Assembly: GCF_005280655.1 (NCBI RefSeq)
Contig: NZ_CP040058.1
Location: 2,456,001 to 2,520,000, forward strand
DNA length: 64,000 bases
DNA from: Anaerostipes rhamnosivorans
GTDB taxonomy: Bacteria > Bacillota > Clostridia > Lachnospirales > Lachnospiraceae
Direction: 5' to 3'
This document shows, one piece after another, positions 25,452 to 33,277 of the stretch (the stretch's first letter is position 1; each line of letters begins with the position of its first letter). The notes beneath the pieces are model-generated. The model was not told the origin of the DNA. It saw nothing but the letters and a program-made list of their open reading frames with translations, and ran no database searches. The translations under genes were made by a program, and so were the position numbers.

Positions 25452-25962
25452 TGTCATCCTCCGTTTCGTCATTGGATATTTTATGGTCCTCATAACAAAA
25501 GCTGCCGCTCTTTCCTCCGCTCTTTTCTAAAAGGTGGATATCCCCCATAGACATGGACTTGTTCACCGCCTTGCACATGTCATAGATCGTCAGAAGTGCG
25601 ATCTGCACACCAGTGAGCGCTTCCATTTCCACCCCTGTTTTGCCGGTGGTCTTTACCGTACAGACGGCTTTTATGGAGTGATCCTCTTTGCGCATTGTAA
25701 AATCTATGCTGCATTTATGGATCAGAAGTACATGGCACAGAGGAATAAGACTGCTGGTCTGTTTAGCGCCCATGATGCCTGCGATCCGTGCAACAGACAG
25801 CACATCTCCTTTTTCTATTTTCTGTTCCTTGATCTTTTCATAGACTTCCCTGCCCACATAGATCCTTCCCTGGGCTGCGGCCTCCCGCCGTGTATTATCT
25901 TTTCCGGAAACATCCACCATCACAGCGTTGCCGTCTCCGTCAAAATGTGAAAAATCATTCAT
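25438..25962 (-). CDS. moaC: Cyclic pyranopterin monophosphate synthase MoaC
   Basis: Second step of molybdopterin synthesis: makes cPMP from the 3',8-cyclo-GTP produced by MoaA. MoaC marks are MVDVSGKDNTRREAAAQGRI, AGIMGAKQTSSLIPLCHVL, VKTTGKTGVEMEALTGV and the C-terminal YDMCKAVNKSM with IHLLEKSGGKSG. The ATG follows GGAAGG and gives 174 aa including an acidic tail of about 15 residues. moaA and the MPT synthase genes are not in this window. Confidence 0.95.
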   Translation of the reverse strand: MNDFSHFDGDGNAVMVDVSGKDNTRREAAAQGRIYVGREVYEKIKEQKIEKGDVLSVARIAGIMGAKQTSSLIPLCHVLLIHKCSIDFTMRKEDHSIKAVCTVKTTGKTGVEMEALTGVQIALLTIYDMCKAVNKSMSMGDIHLLEKSGGKSGSFCYEDHKISNDETEDDSGKD

Positions 25963-25967
25963 CTTTC

Positions 25968-26987
25968 TTACCTTCCAAATCCGCAGTCCGGATAAGTACA
26001 CGGACTGCACTGCATACAAAATCCTCCGTGGGCCATTTTGATAAAGTCTTCCTTTTGAAGCCTCTCTCCTGCCAGAATCCTCGGCACTGCCAAGTCAAAC
26101 ACCGTCCGCTTGGAAAACATGACACATCCCGGCAGACCCACCACAGGGATGCCTTTTACATAGGCCAGCATAAACATGGCTCCCGGCAGCACAGGGCTTC
26201 CGTAGGTGATGACCTCCCCGCCGCAGCCTCTGATGGCAGACGGCGTCATATCGTCCGGATCTACGCTCATGCCGCCGGATACCTGCACCATGTCCGCTCC
26301 CCGCTCGATAAAGCTTAGAATGGCTTTTGTGATCTCCTCTTTGTCATCCCCGGGGAAAACCTGGCCGATGATTTCCGCGTCCAGTTCCCGGGCTTTCCTA
26401 TGAAGCACCGGACCGAACTTATCCTCAATACGGCCCTCCGCAATCTCAGATCCAGTGGTCACGATCCCGATCTTTGCATGCCTAAACGGCAGAACCTGGA
26501 TCAGCGGCCCCTTTTCTTCACACAATGCCTCAAACTGTCCAAGCATCTCTTCCTCGGCCACCAGAGGGATCACTCTGGTGCCCGCCAGAGGTTTGCCTTC
26601 CTCCACGATCTTTCCAGAATGAATGGTAGAAAAACACACATCCTTAAGGCTGTTTAACTCATATAATAAATCAATGTTGATGCTTAAGACTCCCCTGCAG
26701 GCTGCCCTGAATTCGATCTTTCCTTCCTTTGGCTCACCGAAGGAGATATTGGCTCCCGCAGCGGCTCTGGCCATACGAAAAGCCGCATCATCCTCATGGA
26801 CAAAACCTTCTTCCAAGTCCCAGACATAGACATATCGTTTCCCAATATCCAAAAGCTTCTCTATATCTTCTTCTTTTACCACATGTCCTTTTTTAAACGC
26901 CCTGCCTTTAAACTTTCCCGGAACGATCTCCGTCATATCGTGGCAGAGCACCATGCCGACGGCATCTGTTACCCTGACTTTTTTCAT
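25968..26987 (-). CDS. MoeA/CinA-like molybdopterin-binding protein with Cys-rich tail
   Basis: 339 aa. The C-terminal half is a MoCF_biosynth domain like MogA/MoeA (IGIVTTGSEIAEGRIEDKFG, VQVSGGMSVDPDDMTP, PVVGLPGCVMFSKRTV). The N-terminal half differs from classic MoeA and begins KKVRVTDAVGMVLCHDMTEI. The protein ends in a compact cysteine cluster, FCMQCSPCTYPDCGFG (C-x2-C-x2-C-x4-C), suited to bind a metal or FeS centre. It likely inserts or hands over molybdenum in the island's cofactor route. Five bases separate it from moaC and four from yqeB. Confidence 0.85.
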   Translation of the reverse strand: MKKVRVTDAVGMVLCHDMTEIVPGKFKGRAFKKGHVVKEEDIEKLLDIGKRYVYVWDLEEGFVHEDDAAFRMARAAAGANISFGEPKEGKIEFRAACRGVLSINIDLLYELNSLKDVCFSTIHSGKIVEEGKPLAGTRVIPLVAEEEMLGQFEALCEEKGPLIQVLPFRHAKIGIVTTGSEIAEGRIEDKFGPVLHRKARELDAEIIGQVFPGDDKEEITKAILSFIERGADMVQVSGGMSVDPDDMTPSAIRGCGGEVITYGSPVLPGAMFMLAYVKGIPVVGLPGCVMFSKRTVFDLAVPRILAGERLQKEDFIKMAHGGFCMQCSPCTYPDCGFGR

Positions 26988-26991
26988 ACGT

Positions 26992-27810
26992 TCACCTCTT
27001 AAGCTGTCCTTTCTCTGCGGCGCATATTAACTGGAGCACACTGCCCCCGATACACCTTGCCTTATCTGAAATTGTGAAACAGTTCTCTCTTTCCCCTGCT
27101 CTCGGGTCAATGTCCGCTATTTTAAAGCCTTTGCTGACCGGGTATCCGTCCCGAATCAGTCCCCGCACAATGCCGTCAAGGCTTGCAGGCACCGGTGTCA
27201 TTTGACCATCCGCTGACTGGATCACCGCTATAAGCTCCCCCTTTTTCACCTGTGCCCCGATCTTTGTGCGTCCGTAAAGGCGGCCTTTCTGCGGGGCGTG
27301 GAGAACTCTCTCTTTTCCGTATCCCATGATGGCACCAGGAATCCCTGTGTCCGCCATGGCTGTTCCGTCCGTTATGATCCTTCCCAGATTGTGTCCCCGC
27401 ATCGTCTCGATGACATAGTCCACATCCAAACCTGCCGTAAAACCCGGTCCCAAACCTATGGTCAGCCCTGCCATGTCCCGCCTGGTCCCCAGATTCCTCT
27501 TTGCAAGAATGGCATCCACCACCGCATCCGGTCTGACCGCTCTGATAGAGTCTCCCTTAGGATCTACTAACACCACCGGCTTTTGAGGGCTGACTGTTCC
27601 CAGAGCCTCTTTTAAGGTATCCGCGCGTACTGCCTCAAGTCCTTCCACAACTGCCGTCCCTTCATAGACAGCTTCACAAAATGACACCTGCCGGCGGATC
27701 GCAGACGGTTTTTCTGTCTCTAATATAAGAACCGGATATCCGGCCCTGCTTAACTGATAGATGGTTCCGGTGGCAATATCGCCCCCGCCCCTGACAATGA
27801 TTGGCTTCAT
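26992..27810 (-). CDS. yqeB: Selenium-dependent molybdenum hydroxylase accessory protein YqeB
   Basis: 272 aa of the YqeB/EF2563 family, known only from genomes with selenium-dependent molybdenum hydroxylases. The protein begins PIIVRGGGDIATGTIYQLSR (Rossmann-type), continues with ETEKPSAIRRQVSFCEAVYE and MAGLTIGLGPGFTAGLDV, and holds a biotinyl/lipoyl-like hairpin region (KGRLYGRTKIGAQVKKGELI). Its exact reaction is not known. Co-occurrence points to making or loading the labile selenium ligand. It overlaps hyuA by four bases. Confidence 0.92.
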   Translation of the reverse strand: MKPIIVRGGGDIATGTIYQLSRAGYPVLILETEKPSAIRRQVSFCEAVYEGTAVVEGLEAVRADTLKEALGTVSPQKPVVLVDPKGDSIRAVRPDAVVDAILAKRNLGTRRDMAGLTIGLGPGFTAGLDVDYVIETMRGHNLGRIITDGTAMADTGIPGAIMGYGKERVLHAPQKGRLYGRTKIGAQVKKGELIAVIQSADGQMTPVPASLDGIVRGLIRDGYPVSKGFKIADIDPRAGERENCFTISDKARCIGGSVLQLICAAEKGQLKR

Positions 27811-29174
27811 AACATATGAGGTCCTCTCTTAATAAATTTCCCCTGTTTTATTTTTACCACCCGGCCGCCGTCCGTGACCAGACAGCCTCTTAAGAACACC
27901 TTGTCGATGGTCCCTTTGATCTTCGTTCCCTCAAAGGGGCTGTAATCCACATTCTGTTCTTGGCTTTCAGCCGTGATCACATCTTCTCGTTCCGGGTCAA
28001 TCACGGCAATATCCGCATCGCTTCCAGGCATGATACAACCCTTTTTTGGATAGAGACCGTAAAGCTTTGCCGGATTTTCTGAGAGCACCCGGCACATCTG
28101 CTGGGGAGTCAGCAGTCCCTTTCCTACTCCATAAGTATAAAGTAAAACGCCTCTGGTTTCCACCCCCGGCATACCGTTTGGGGTCTTGGTAAAATCATCC
28201 CTGCCGAAACCTTTTTGTTTCGTGGTAAAACTGCAGTGGTCCGTGGAGACCGTCTGGATGGTTCCGTTCCTAAGGCCCTCCCACAGTACCTTCTGGTTCT
28301 CCTTTTTTCTCAGGGGAGGGGAACATATATAATTCCGCCCTTCTTCTCCGGTTTCATAGAGGGATGAATCCAGGAGAAGATACTGCGGACAGGTTTCTGC
28401 AAACACAGTCTGCCCCTTTTTTCTGGCCCGTTCCACCGCGTCCAGCGCTTCTTTGCAGGTGAGATGGACTACGATCACAGGAATACCGATTTCACCGGCA
28501 ATGGCCAGAAGCCGGTTGACTGCCTCCGCCTCTGCGCCTTCGGGCCTGACTTTCGGATGGACATCCGCCCCCAGATCCCCTTTATTTCTGGCCTCCTCTG
28601 TCAGCGCATCGATCATTCCTGAATTTTCACAGTGAACGCCCGTGATGCCGCCGATCTCTTTCATCTTTCTAAGGGCCATAAATATATCATGGTCGTTTAA
28701 GATCATATCCGGATATGTCATATACATCTTAAAGGAAGTGATGCCTTCCTCCATCATATGCTCCATGGACTCTGCTGTATTTTTATTCCAGTCGGAGATG
28801 GCCATGTGAAAAGAATAGTCGCAGGAGCTTCGGTTGTCAGCCCGCTGATGCCAGTTCTCTAAGGCTTCCTCCAATGTCTCTCCCTTATACTGTGTGGCAA
28901 AATCAATGACCATGGTTGTTCCGCCCTTGATGGCGGCTCTGGTCCCCGTGTCAAAATCATCTGCTGTTACGGTGCCTGACACTTCCAACTGAAAATGGGT
29001 GTGAGCGTCAATGAAACCGGGAAACAAAAGTTCCCCGGTCACATCCACCAAGACAGCCTCCGGATCATGAAGATCCGGCCCCGTCTCCAATATCTTCTCA
29101 TCTTCGATCAGAACGTCGGCTTTCTTCATCTGGTCCCCGGACACAATCGTCCCATTTTTCAATAAGTATCTCAT
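27807..29174 (-). CDS. hyuA: Dihydropyrimidinase/hydantoinase HyuA
   Basis: 455-aa amidohydrolase that opens cyclic imides such as hydantoins, dihydropyrimidines or purine-derived rings. The metal site is complete: FIDAHTHFQ (HxH), carboxylated Lys in ITSFKMYMTYPD, His in GVHCENSGM, His in VIVVHLTCKEA, and Asp in VSTDHCSF. It resembles E. coli HyuA/YgeZ, one of the seven genes tied to anaerobic urate use. It sits between xdh and yqeB with a four-base overlap to the latter. The true substrate may be a purine breakdown product rather than hydantoin. Confidence 0.93.
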   Translation of the reverse strand: MRYLLKNGTIVSGDQMKKADVLIEDEKILETGPDLHDPEAVLVDVTGELLFPGFIDAHTHFQLEVSGTVTADDFDTGTRAAIKGGTTMVIDFATQYKGETLEEALENWHQRADNRSSCDYSFHMAISDWNKNTAESMEHMMEEGITSFKMYMTYPDMILNDHDIFMALRKMKEIGGITGVHCENSGMIDALTEEARNKGDLGADVHPKVRPEGAEAEAVNRLLAIAGEIGIPVIVVHLTCKEALDAVERARKKGQTVFAETCPQYLLLDSSLYETGEEGRNYICSPPLRKKENQKVLWEGLRNGTIQTVSTDHCSFTTKQKGFGRDDFTKTPNGMPGVETRGVLLYTYGVGKGLLTPQQMCRVLSENPAKLYGLYPKKGCIMPGSDADIAVIDPEREDVITAESQEQNVDYSPFEGTKIKGTIDKVFLRGCLVTDGGRVVKIKQGKFIKRGPHML

Positions 29175-29190
29175 CGAAAACCGCCTCCTT

Positions 29191-31767
29191 CTATCTCTGC
29201 TTTATATTCTTTTTCCTTGCATACGGCGTGTTCACGAGAGGAAGCTCCTGCTCAAAAATGCCGTTCTTATTATAGTATGCCGCTGCCACAGCCGGCGCCG
29301 TAGGGATAGATGTGATCTCTCCTACCCCGATGGCTCCGCATGCCACCGAAAGTCCCTCTTTTTCTACGATCCGGCTCTCCACCTCGGGCACCTTGTCTGC
29401 CCTGAAAAGCCCCAGGGTCCCAAACTTAGCCGTAGGTTTCAGATTCTCATTGATCGGGTACTGCTCCGTCAGGGCAAATCCGAGAGACATGACAACCCCT
29501 CCCTCAATCTGTCCTTCCACGGAGAGAGGATTGATGGCTTTGCCCACATCGTGAGCCGCTGTCATCTTCTTTATGGTTCCGTCCTCATTGAGCACACAGA
29601 CCTGGGTGGCATAACCGTAAGCCACATGGGATACCGGATTGGGTTTGTCGGTCCCCATTGGATCCGTCTTGGCCAGATATTCCCCGTAAAATTCTTCCCC
29701 ATTAAGATCCGATATATCCTTTCCTCTGACCGCCTCGTTATAGAGGGCACACGCGCGCCTCACCGCCTCACCGGTGACCAGAGTCTGCCTGGATCCTGAT
29801 GTCGTTCCTGAATCCGGCGCCAGGATCGAGTTGGATGCCTCATAGACGATCTGATCTCTGGAAAGTCCGGTCTGTTCCCCGACGATCTGGACCAGAACGG
29901 TTCCGAGCCCCTGCCCGATACAGGACGCGCCGCTTCGGATATGAAGCCTGCCATCCAAAACTTTCAGAATACATCTTCCGGTATCCGGGATGCCCACTCC
30001 GACCCCTGCATTCTTCATAGCACAGGCAATGCCGGCCTTCGGGTACTGCTCCATAATATCCCTGACCGCCTCCAGTGTCTCGGCAAGACCTGTGGACTCA
30101 TCCACCAGCTGTCCGTTGGGAAGCTCCTGTCCGGGGCGGATGGCATTGCGGTAGCGAATCTCCCAAGGAGAGATGCCCGCTTTTTCTGCCATCAGCGTAA
30201 GAACCATCTCCAGCCCAAAGCAGCTCTGGGTCACTCCGAATCCACGGAATGCGCCGGCAGGGGGATTATTTGTATAATAAGCCCTGCCCTCGATCTCAAA
30301 GTTCTGATAGTTATAAGGGCCTGCCGCATGGGTGCATGCCCGCTGGAGCACCGGGCCGCCCAGAGACGCATAAGCCCCGGTATCTGATATGATGCTTGCC
30401 TTTACTCCCTGGATGATCCCGTTCTCATCGCATCCCATGGTAAACTCCATGTCCATCGGATGGCGCTTCGGATGGATTAAAATACTTTCATCTCTTGTTA
30501 GCTTTACCTTCACCGGTCTCTTTAAAAGATAGGCTGCCAGTGCCGCGTGATGCTGCACCGTCATGTCTTCTTTGCCGCCGAAGCCTCCGCCTACCAGCTT
30601 GTTTTCCACGTAAACCTTTTCCGGGGAGATGCCAAGCATCTCATAACACTCCCGCTGGGTATCATAGACCCCCTGGTCAGAGGAGTAAACCTTCACGCCG
30701 TCCTCCTTGTACGGAAAGGCCACCGCGCACTCCGGCTCCAAAAACGCATGTTCCGTCCATGGAGTGTGGAACTTCTTCGTAATCACATACTTGGAATTTT
30801 GAATGGCTTTTTCAGCATTCCCTCTTCGCACATGCTCCCTGGCGAGGAGATTGCCATCGCTGTGCACAAGAGGCGCATCCTCCTTCATGGCTTCATATGG
30901 ATTCCTTACGGGAGTGAGTACCTCATATTCCACTTCCACAAGCTCTTTTGCCTGTTTTAAAGCCTCTTCATTTTCCGCCGCCACAAGAGCTATGGAGTCT
31001 CCCAGATATTTGGTGGTGGTACCTTCCGGGATCAACACATACCAATCCCGTTTTAAATGTCCGGTTCTGACACTGCCCGGGATATCTTTTGCGGTCAACA
31101 CTGCGGCCACCCCCGGAACAGCCAGCGCCTTGGAGGTATCGATGGAGAGTACTCTTGCCCTGGCATATTTTGAGCGAACGGCACTGGCATAAAGCATGCC
31201 ATCCATCTCCACGTCGTCCGTATACTCCCCGGTGCCCAGAACCTTTTCTCTCACATCCAGGCGGTGCACCCTCTCACCGATCTTCCACTGTCCGTTTTCT
31301 TCCGGTACCTTCTTTCCATCCCGGAACAGCTGTGCCGCAAGCTCCACCGCATCGATGATCTTTTTGTATCCTGTGCATCTGCAGATATTATTCCTGAGCG
31401 CAAAGGCAATCTCCTGTCTCGTGGGATTCTGATTCACATCCAGCAGTCCTTTGGCACAGATCACCATGCCAGGGATACAGAAACCACATTGGACAGCCCC
31501 TGCCTGGCCGAATGCATAGACGAAGATCTCCTTTTCGTCCTCAGGGATCCCCTCCACTGTGAGTATTTCTTTCCCGTCCATCCTGGACATCATGGGAATA
31601 CAGGCTTTTGTAGCTTTCCCGTCCACCAGCACCGTACAGGTGCCGCAGGCTCCCTGGCTGCATCCGTCTTTAACAGATTTAAGCTTCAATTCATCTCTCA
31701 AAAAACGGATCAGCTTCTGGTCTTTGTCTGTACTGTATTGTTTATGGTTAATCGTGCATTGGAACAT
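29191..31767 (-). CDS. xdhD: Selenium-type xanthine dehydrogenase (fused FeS and Mo subunits)
   Basis: 858 aa. The N-terminal 2Fe-2S domains have Cys 36, 41, 44 and 56 (CSQGACGTCTVLVDGKATKAC region) and Cys 94, 97, 129 and 131 (QCGFCIPG, NICRCTGYKK). The molybdopterin part follows, with VGGGFGGKEDMTVQHHAALA, PPAGAFRGFGVTQSCFGLEM and the catalytic Glu in CGAIGVGEITSIP. No FAD domain is present and none is encoded nearby, as in E. coli XdhD. The family hydroxylates xanthine/hypoxanthine or, run in reverse, reduces urate. The selenium is a labile cofactor ligand, not selenocysteine, and no in-frame TGA is needed. Electrons may pass to YgfK. Confidence 0.93.
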   Translation of the reverse strand: MFQCTINHKQYSTDKDQKLIRFLRDELKLKSVKDGCSQGACGTCTVLVDGKATKACIPMMSRMDGKEILTVEGIPEDEKEIFVYAFGQAGAVQCGFCIPGMVICAKGLLDVNQNPTRQEIAFALRNNICRCTGYKKIIDAVELAAQLFRDGKKVPEENGQWKIGERVHRLDVREKVLGTGEYTDDVEMDGMLYASAVRSKYARARVLSIDTSKALAVPGVAAVLTAKDIPGSVRTGHLKRDWYVLIPEGTTTKYLGDSIALVAAENEEALKQAKELVEVEYEVLTPVRNPYEAMKEDAPLVHSDGNLLAREHVRRGNAEKAIQNSKYVITKKFHTPWTEHAFLEPECAVAFPYKEDGVKVYSSDQGVYDTQRECYEMLGISPEKVYVENKLVGGGFGGKEDMTVQHHAALAAYLLKRPVKVKLTRDESILIHPKRHPMDMEFTMGCDENGIIQGVKASIISDTGAYASLGGPVLQRACTHAAGPYNYQNFEIEGRAYYTNNPPAGAFRGFGVTQSCFGLEMVLTLMAEKAGISPWEIRYRNAIRPGQELPNGQLVDESTGLAETLEAVRDIMEQYPKAGIACAMKNAGVGVGIPDTGRCILKVLDGRLHIRSGASCIGQGLGTVLVQIVGEQTGLSRDQIVYEASNSILAPDSGTTSGSRQTLVTGEAVRRACALYNEAVRGKDISDLNGEEFYGEYLAKTDPMGTDKPNPVSHVAYGYATQVCVLNEDGTIKKMTAAHDVGKAINPLSVEGQIEGGVVMSLGFALTEQYPINENLKPTAKFGTLGLFRADKVPEVESRIVEKEGLSVACGAIGVGEITSIPTAPAVAAAYYNKNGIFEQELPLVNTPYARKKNIKQR

Positions 31768-31794
31768 ATCGATCCCTCCATTCTCCCCGCCAAT

Positions 31795-33204
31795 CTACAA
31801 AGATTTGATATTTTTAAAATTCTTATCCTTCACCGTAAAATTCAGCGGTATCCTTTTGCGGACTTTTACTTTTTCTTTTTCCTCCGGGATGATCAGGTTC
31901 AGCACGACTGTGATCAAGGTTGCCAAAACAACCGCTGATTTTCCAAATACCATCATGACCCAGGAAGGGAACAGTGCCAGAGAATCCGGCGCCAGTGTGA
32001 CTCCCATGCCTACGGCAACTCCAAGGCCTACAATAGCCGTATTCCGGTTATTGAGCCCTGCCTTTGCGATCAGCTTGACTCCTGTCATAGCGATGGACGC
32101 AAACACCGAGATGGTGGCTCCGCCGAGAACACACTGTGGGATTGTGGTCAAAAGAGAAGCAATCTTCGGCAGCAGCCCTGCCGCAAGTATGATGATGGAC
32201 GCCAGATAAAACACCCTTTTTGCCACTACCTTTGTGGTTCCGACGATCCCTACATTCTGGCTGAAGGTGGCAGTCGGAAGCCCCCCGAACAGGGCACCGA
32301 AAATGCTGCCCAGACCGTTTCCGATGATCCCTCCTGACAGTTCCTGATCTGAGGGTTCTCTTCCAAGCCCGCCCTGTGTGGTCGCAGTCAGGTCCCCGAT
32401 GGCCTGCACCGAATTGACCACAAACAAGATCGACATGGTGATCATAGAGGAAGGCTCAAAGCGGATTCCAAAATGCAAAGGTTTTGGCAGCTGCATCCAT
32501 GACGCTGACACCACCGGTGTAAAGTCAACCATCCCCAGAATCACTGCGATCACATATCCCACGCAGATCCCGATCAAGATGGCGGAAAGCTTCAGAAATC
32601 CCTTGGTAAAATGGCTCAGCCCAACCACAACTGCCAGTGTGATCAGGGCTACCGCCCAGTTCTTCACGCTCCCATAATCTTTGGACCCGGTTCCCCCTGC
32701 CATATATCCCACAGCAACCGGATACAGAGAAAGCCCTATGGTAAACACCACAGTTCCCGTCACGATAGGCGGAAACAGGGAACGGATCCTCTTGATAAAA
32801 ATGCCTACCAGGACCGCGATCACTCCTCCGGTCAGCTGGGCACCAAACAGGGTGGCCAGATCAAATTCCTGAACTACGGCCTGCATGGTCGCCAAATACG
32901 CGAAACTGACGCCCATGATAACTGGAAGGCCAGATCCCACTTTGTGATTTAATGATATCAACTGTAAAAATGTTGCCACAGCGGCCACGATCAGCGCCCC
33001 CTGCACAAGCACAATCTTATCCTGGGGTGAAATCTCCCCCCGGGATACAGCGATTCCCGCCACGATAATCGCCGGGGTCACGCAGCCCACGATCATAGCC
33101 ACCACATGCTGCAGAGCCAGAGGGAGCACCTGTTTATAAGGCGGCTTCCCATCGGTTAAAAATAGCTCTTTTACTCCTGTCTTACTCTTAAAACTATCCA
33201 ACAT
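31795..33204 (-). CDS. Nucleobase:cation symporter-2 family permease (xanthine/uracil/urate)
   Basis: 469 aa, about 14 helices. NCS2 signature region: TTQGGLGREPSDQELSGGII, then GGLPTATFSQNVGIVGTTKV. The conserved Gln-Glu and His residues of the family are in place, along with the N-terminal LALQHVVAMIVGCVTPAIIV. Member of the UacT/XanQ/PbuX group that brings in purine bases or urate. Its place between ygfK and xdh points to the island's own purine substrate. The chosen ATG follows GGGAG. A longer in-frame reading would run to the end of ygfK. Confidence 0.92.
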   Translation of the reverse strand: MLDSFKSKTGVKELFLTDGKPPYKQVLPLALQHVVAMIVGCVTPAIIVAGIAVSRGEISPQDKIVLVQGALIVAAVATFLQLISLNHKVGSGLPVIMGVSFAYLATMQAVVQEFDLATLFGAQLTGGVIAVLVGIFIKRIRSLFPPIVTGTVVFTIGLSLYPVAVGYMAGGTGSKDYGSVKNWAVALITLAVVVGLSHFTKGFLKLSAILIGICVGYVIAVILGMVDFTPVVSASWMQLPKPLHFGIRFEPSSMITMSILFVVNSVQAIGDLTATTQGGLGREPSDQELSGGIIGNGLGSIFGALFGGLPTATFSQNVGIVGTTKVVAKRVFYLASIIILAAGLLPKIASLLTTIPQCVLGGATISVFASIAMTGVKLIAKAGLNNRNTAIVGLGVAVGMGVTLAPDSLALFPSWVMMVFGKSAVVLATLITVVLNLIIPEEKEKVKVRKRIPLNFTVKDKNFKNIKSL

Positions 33205-33277
33205 ATCTACTATCTCCCTGCCATCTGCATAACAGCCTTTGAAATCCGGGCCGGGCTCCCCGTACCGGCCCACAAGG

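Noticed and set aside
31264..32209. Two overlapping plus-strand frames of about 220 residues opposite xdh and the permease
   Set aside because: Both are mirror frames of well-supported genes, without motifs or ribosome sites.
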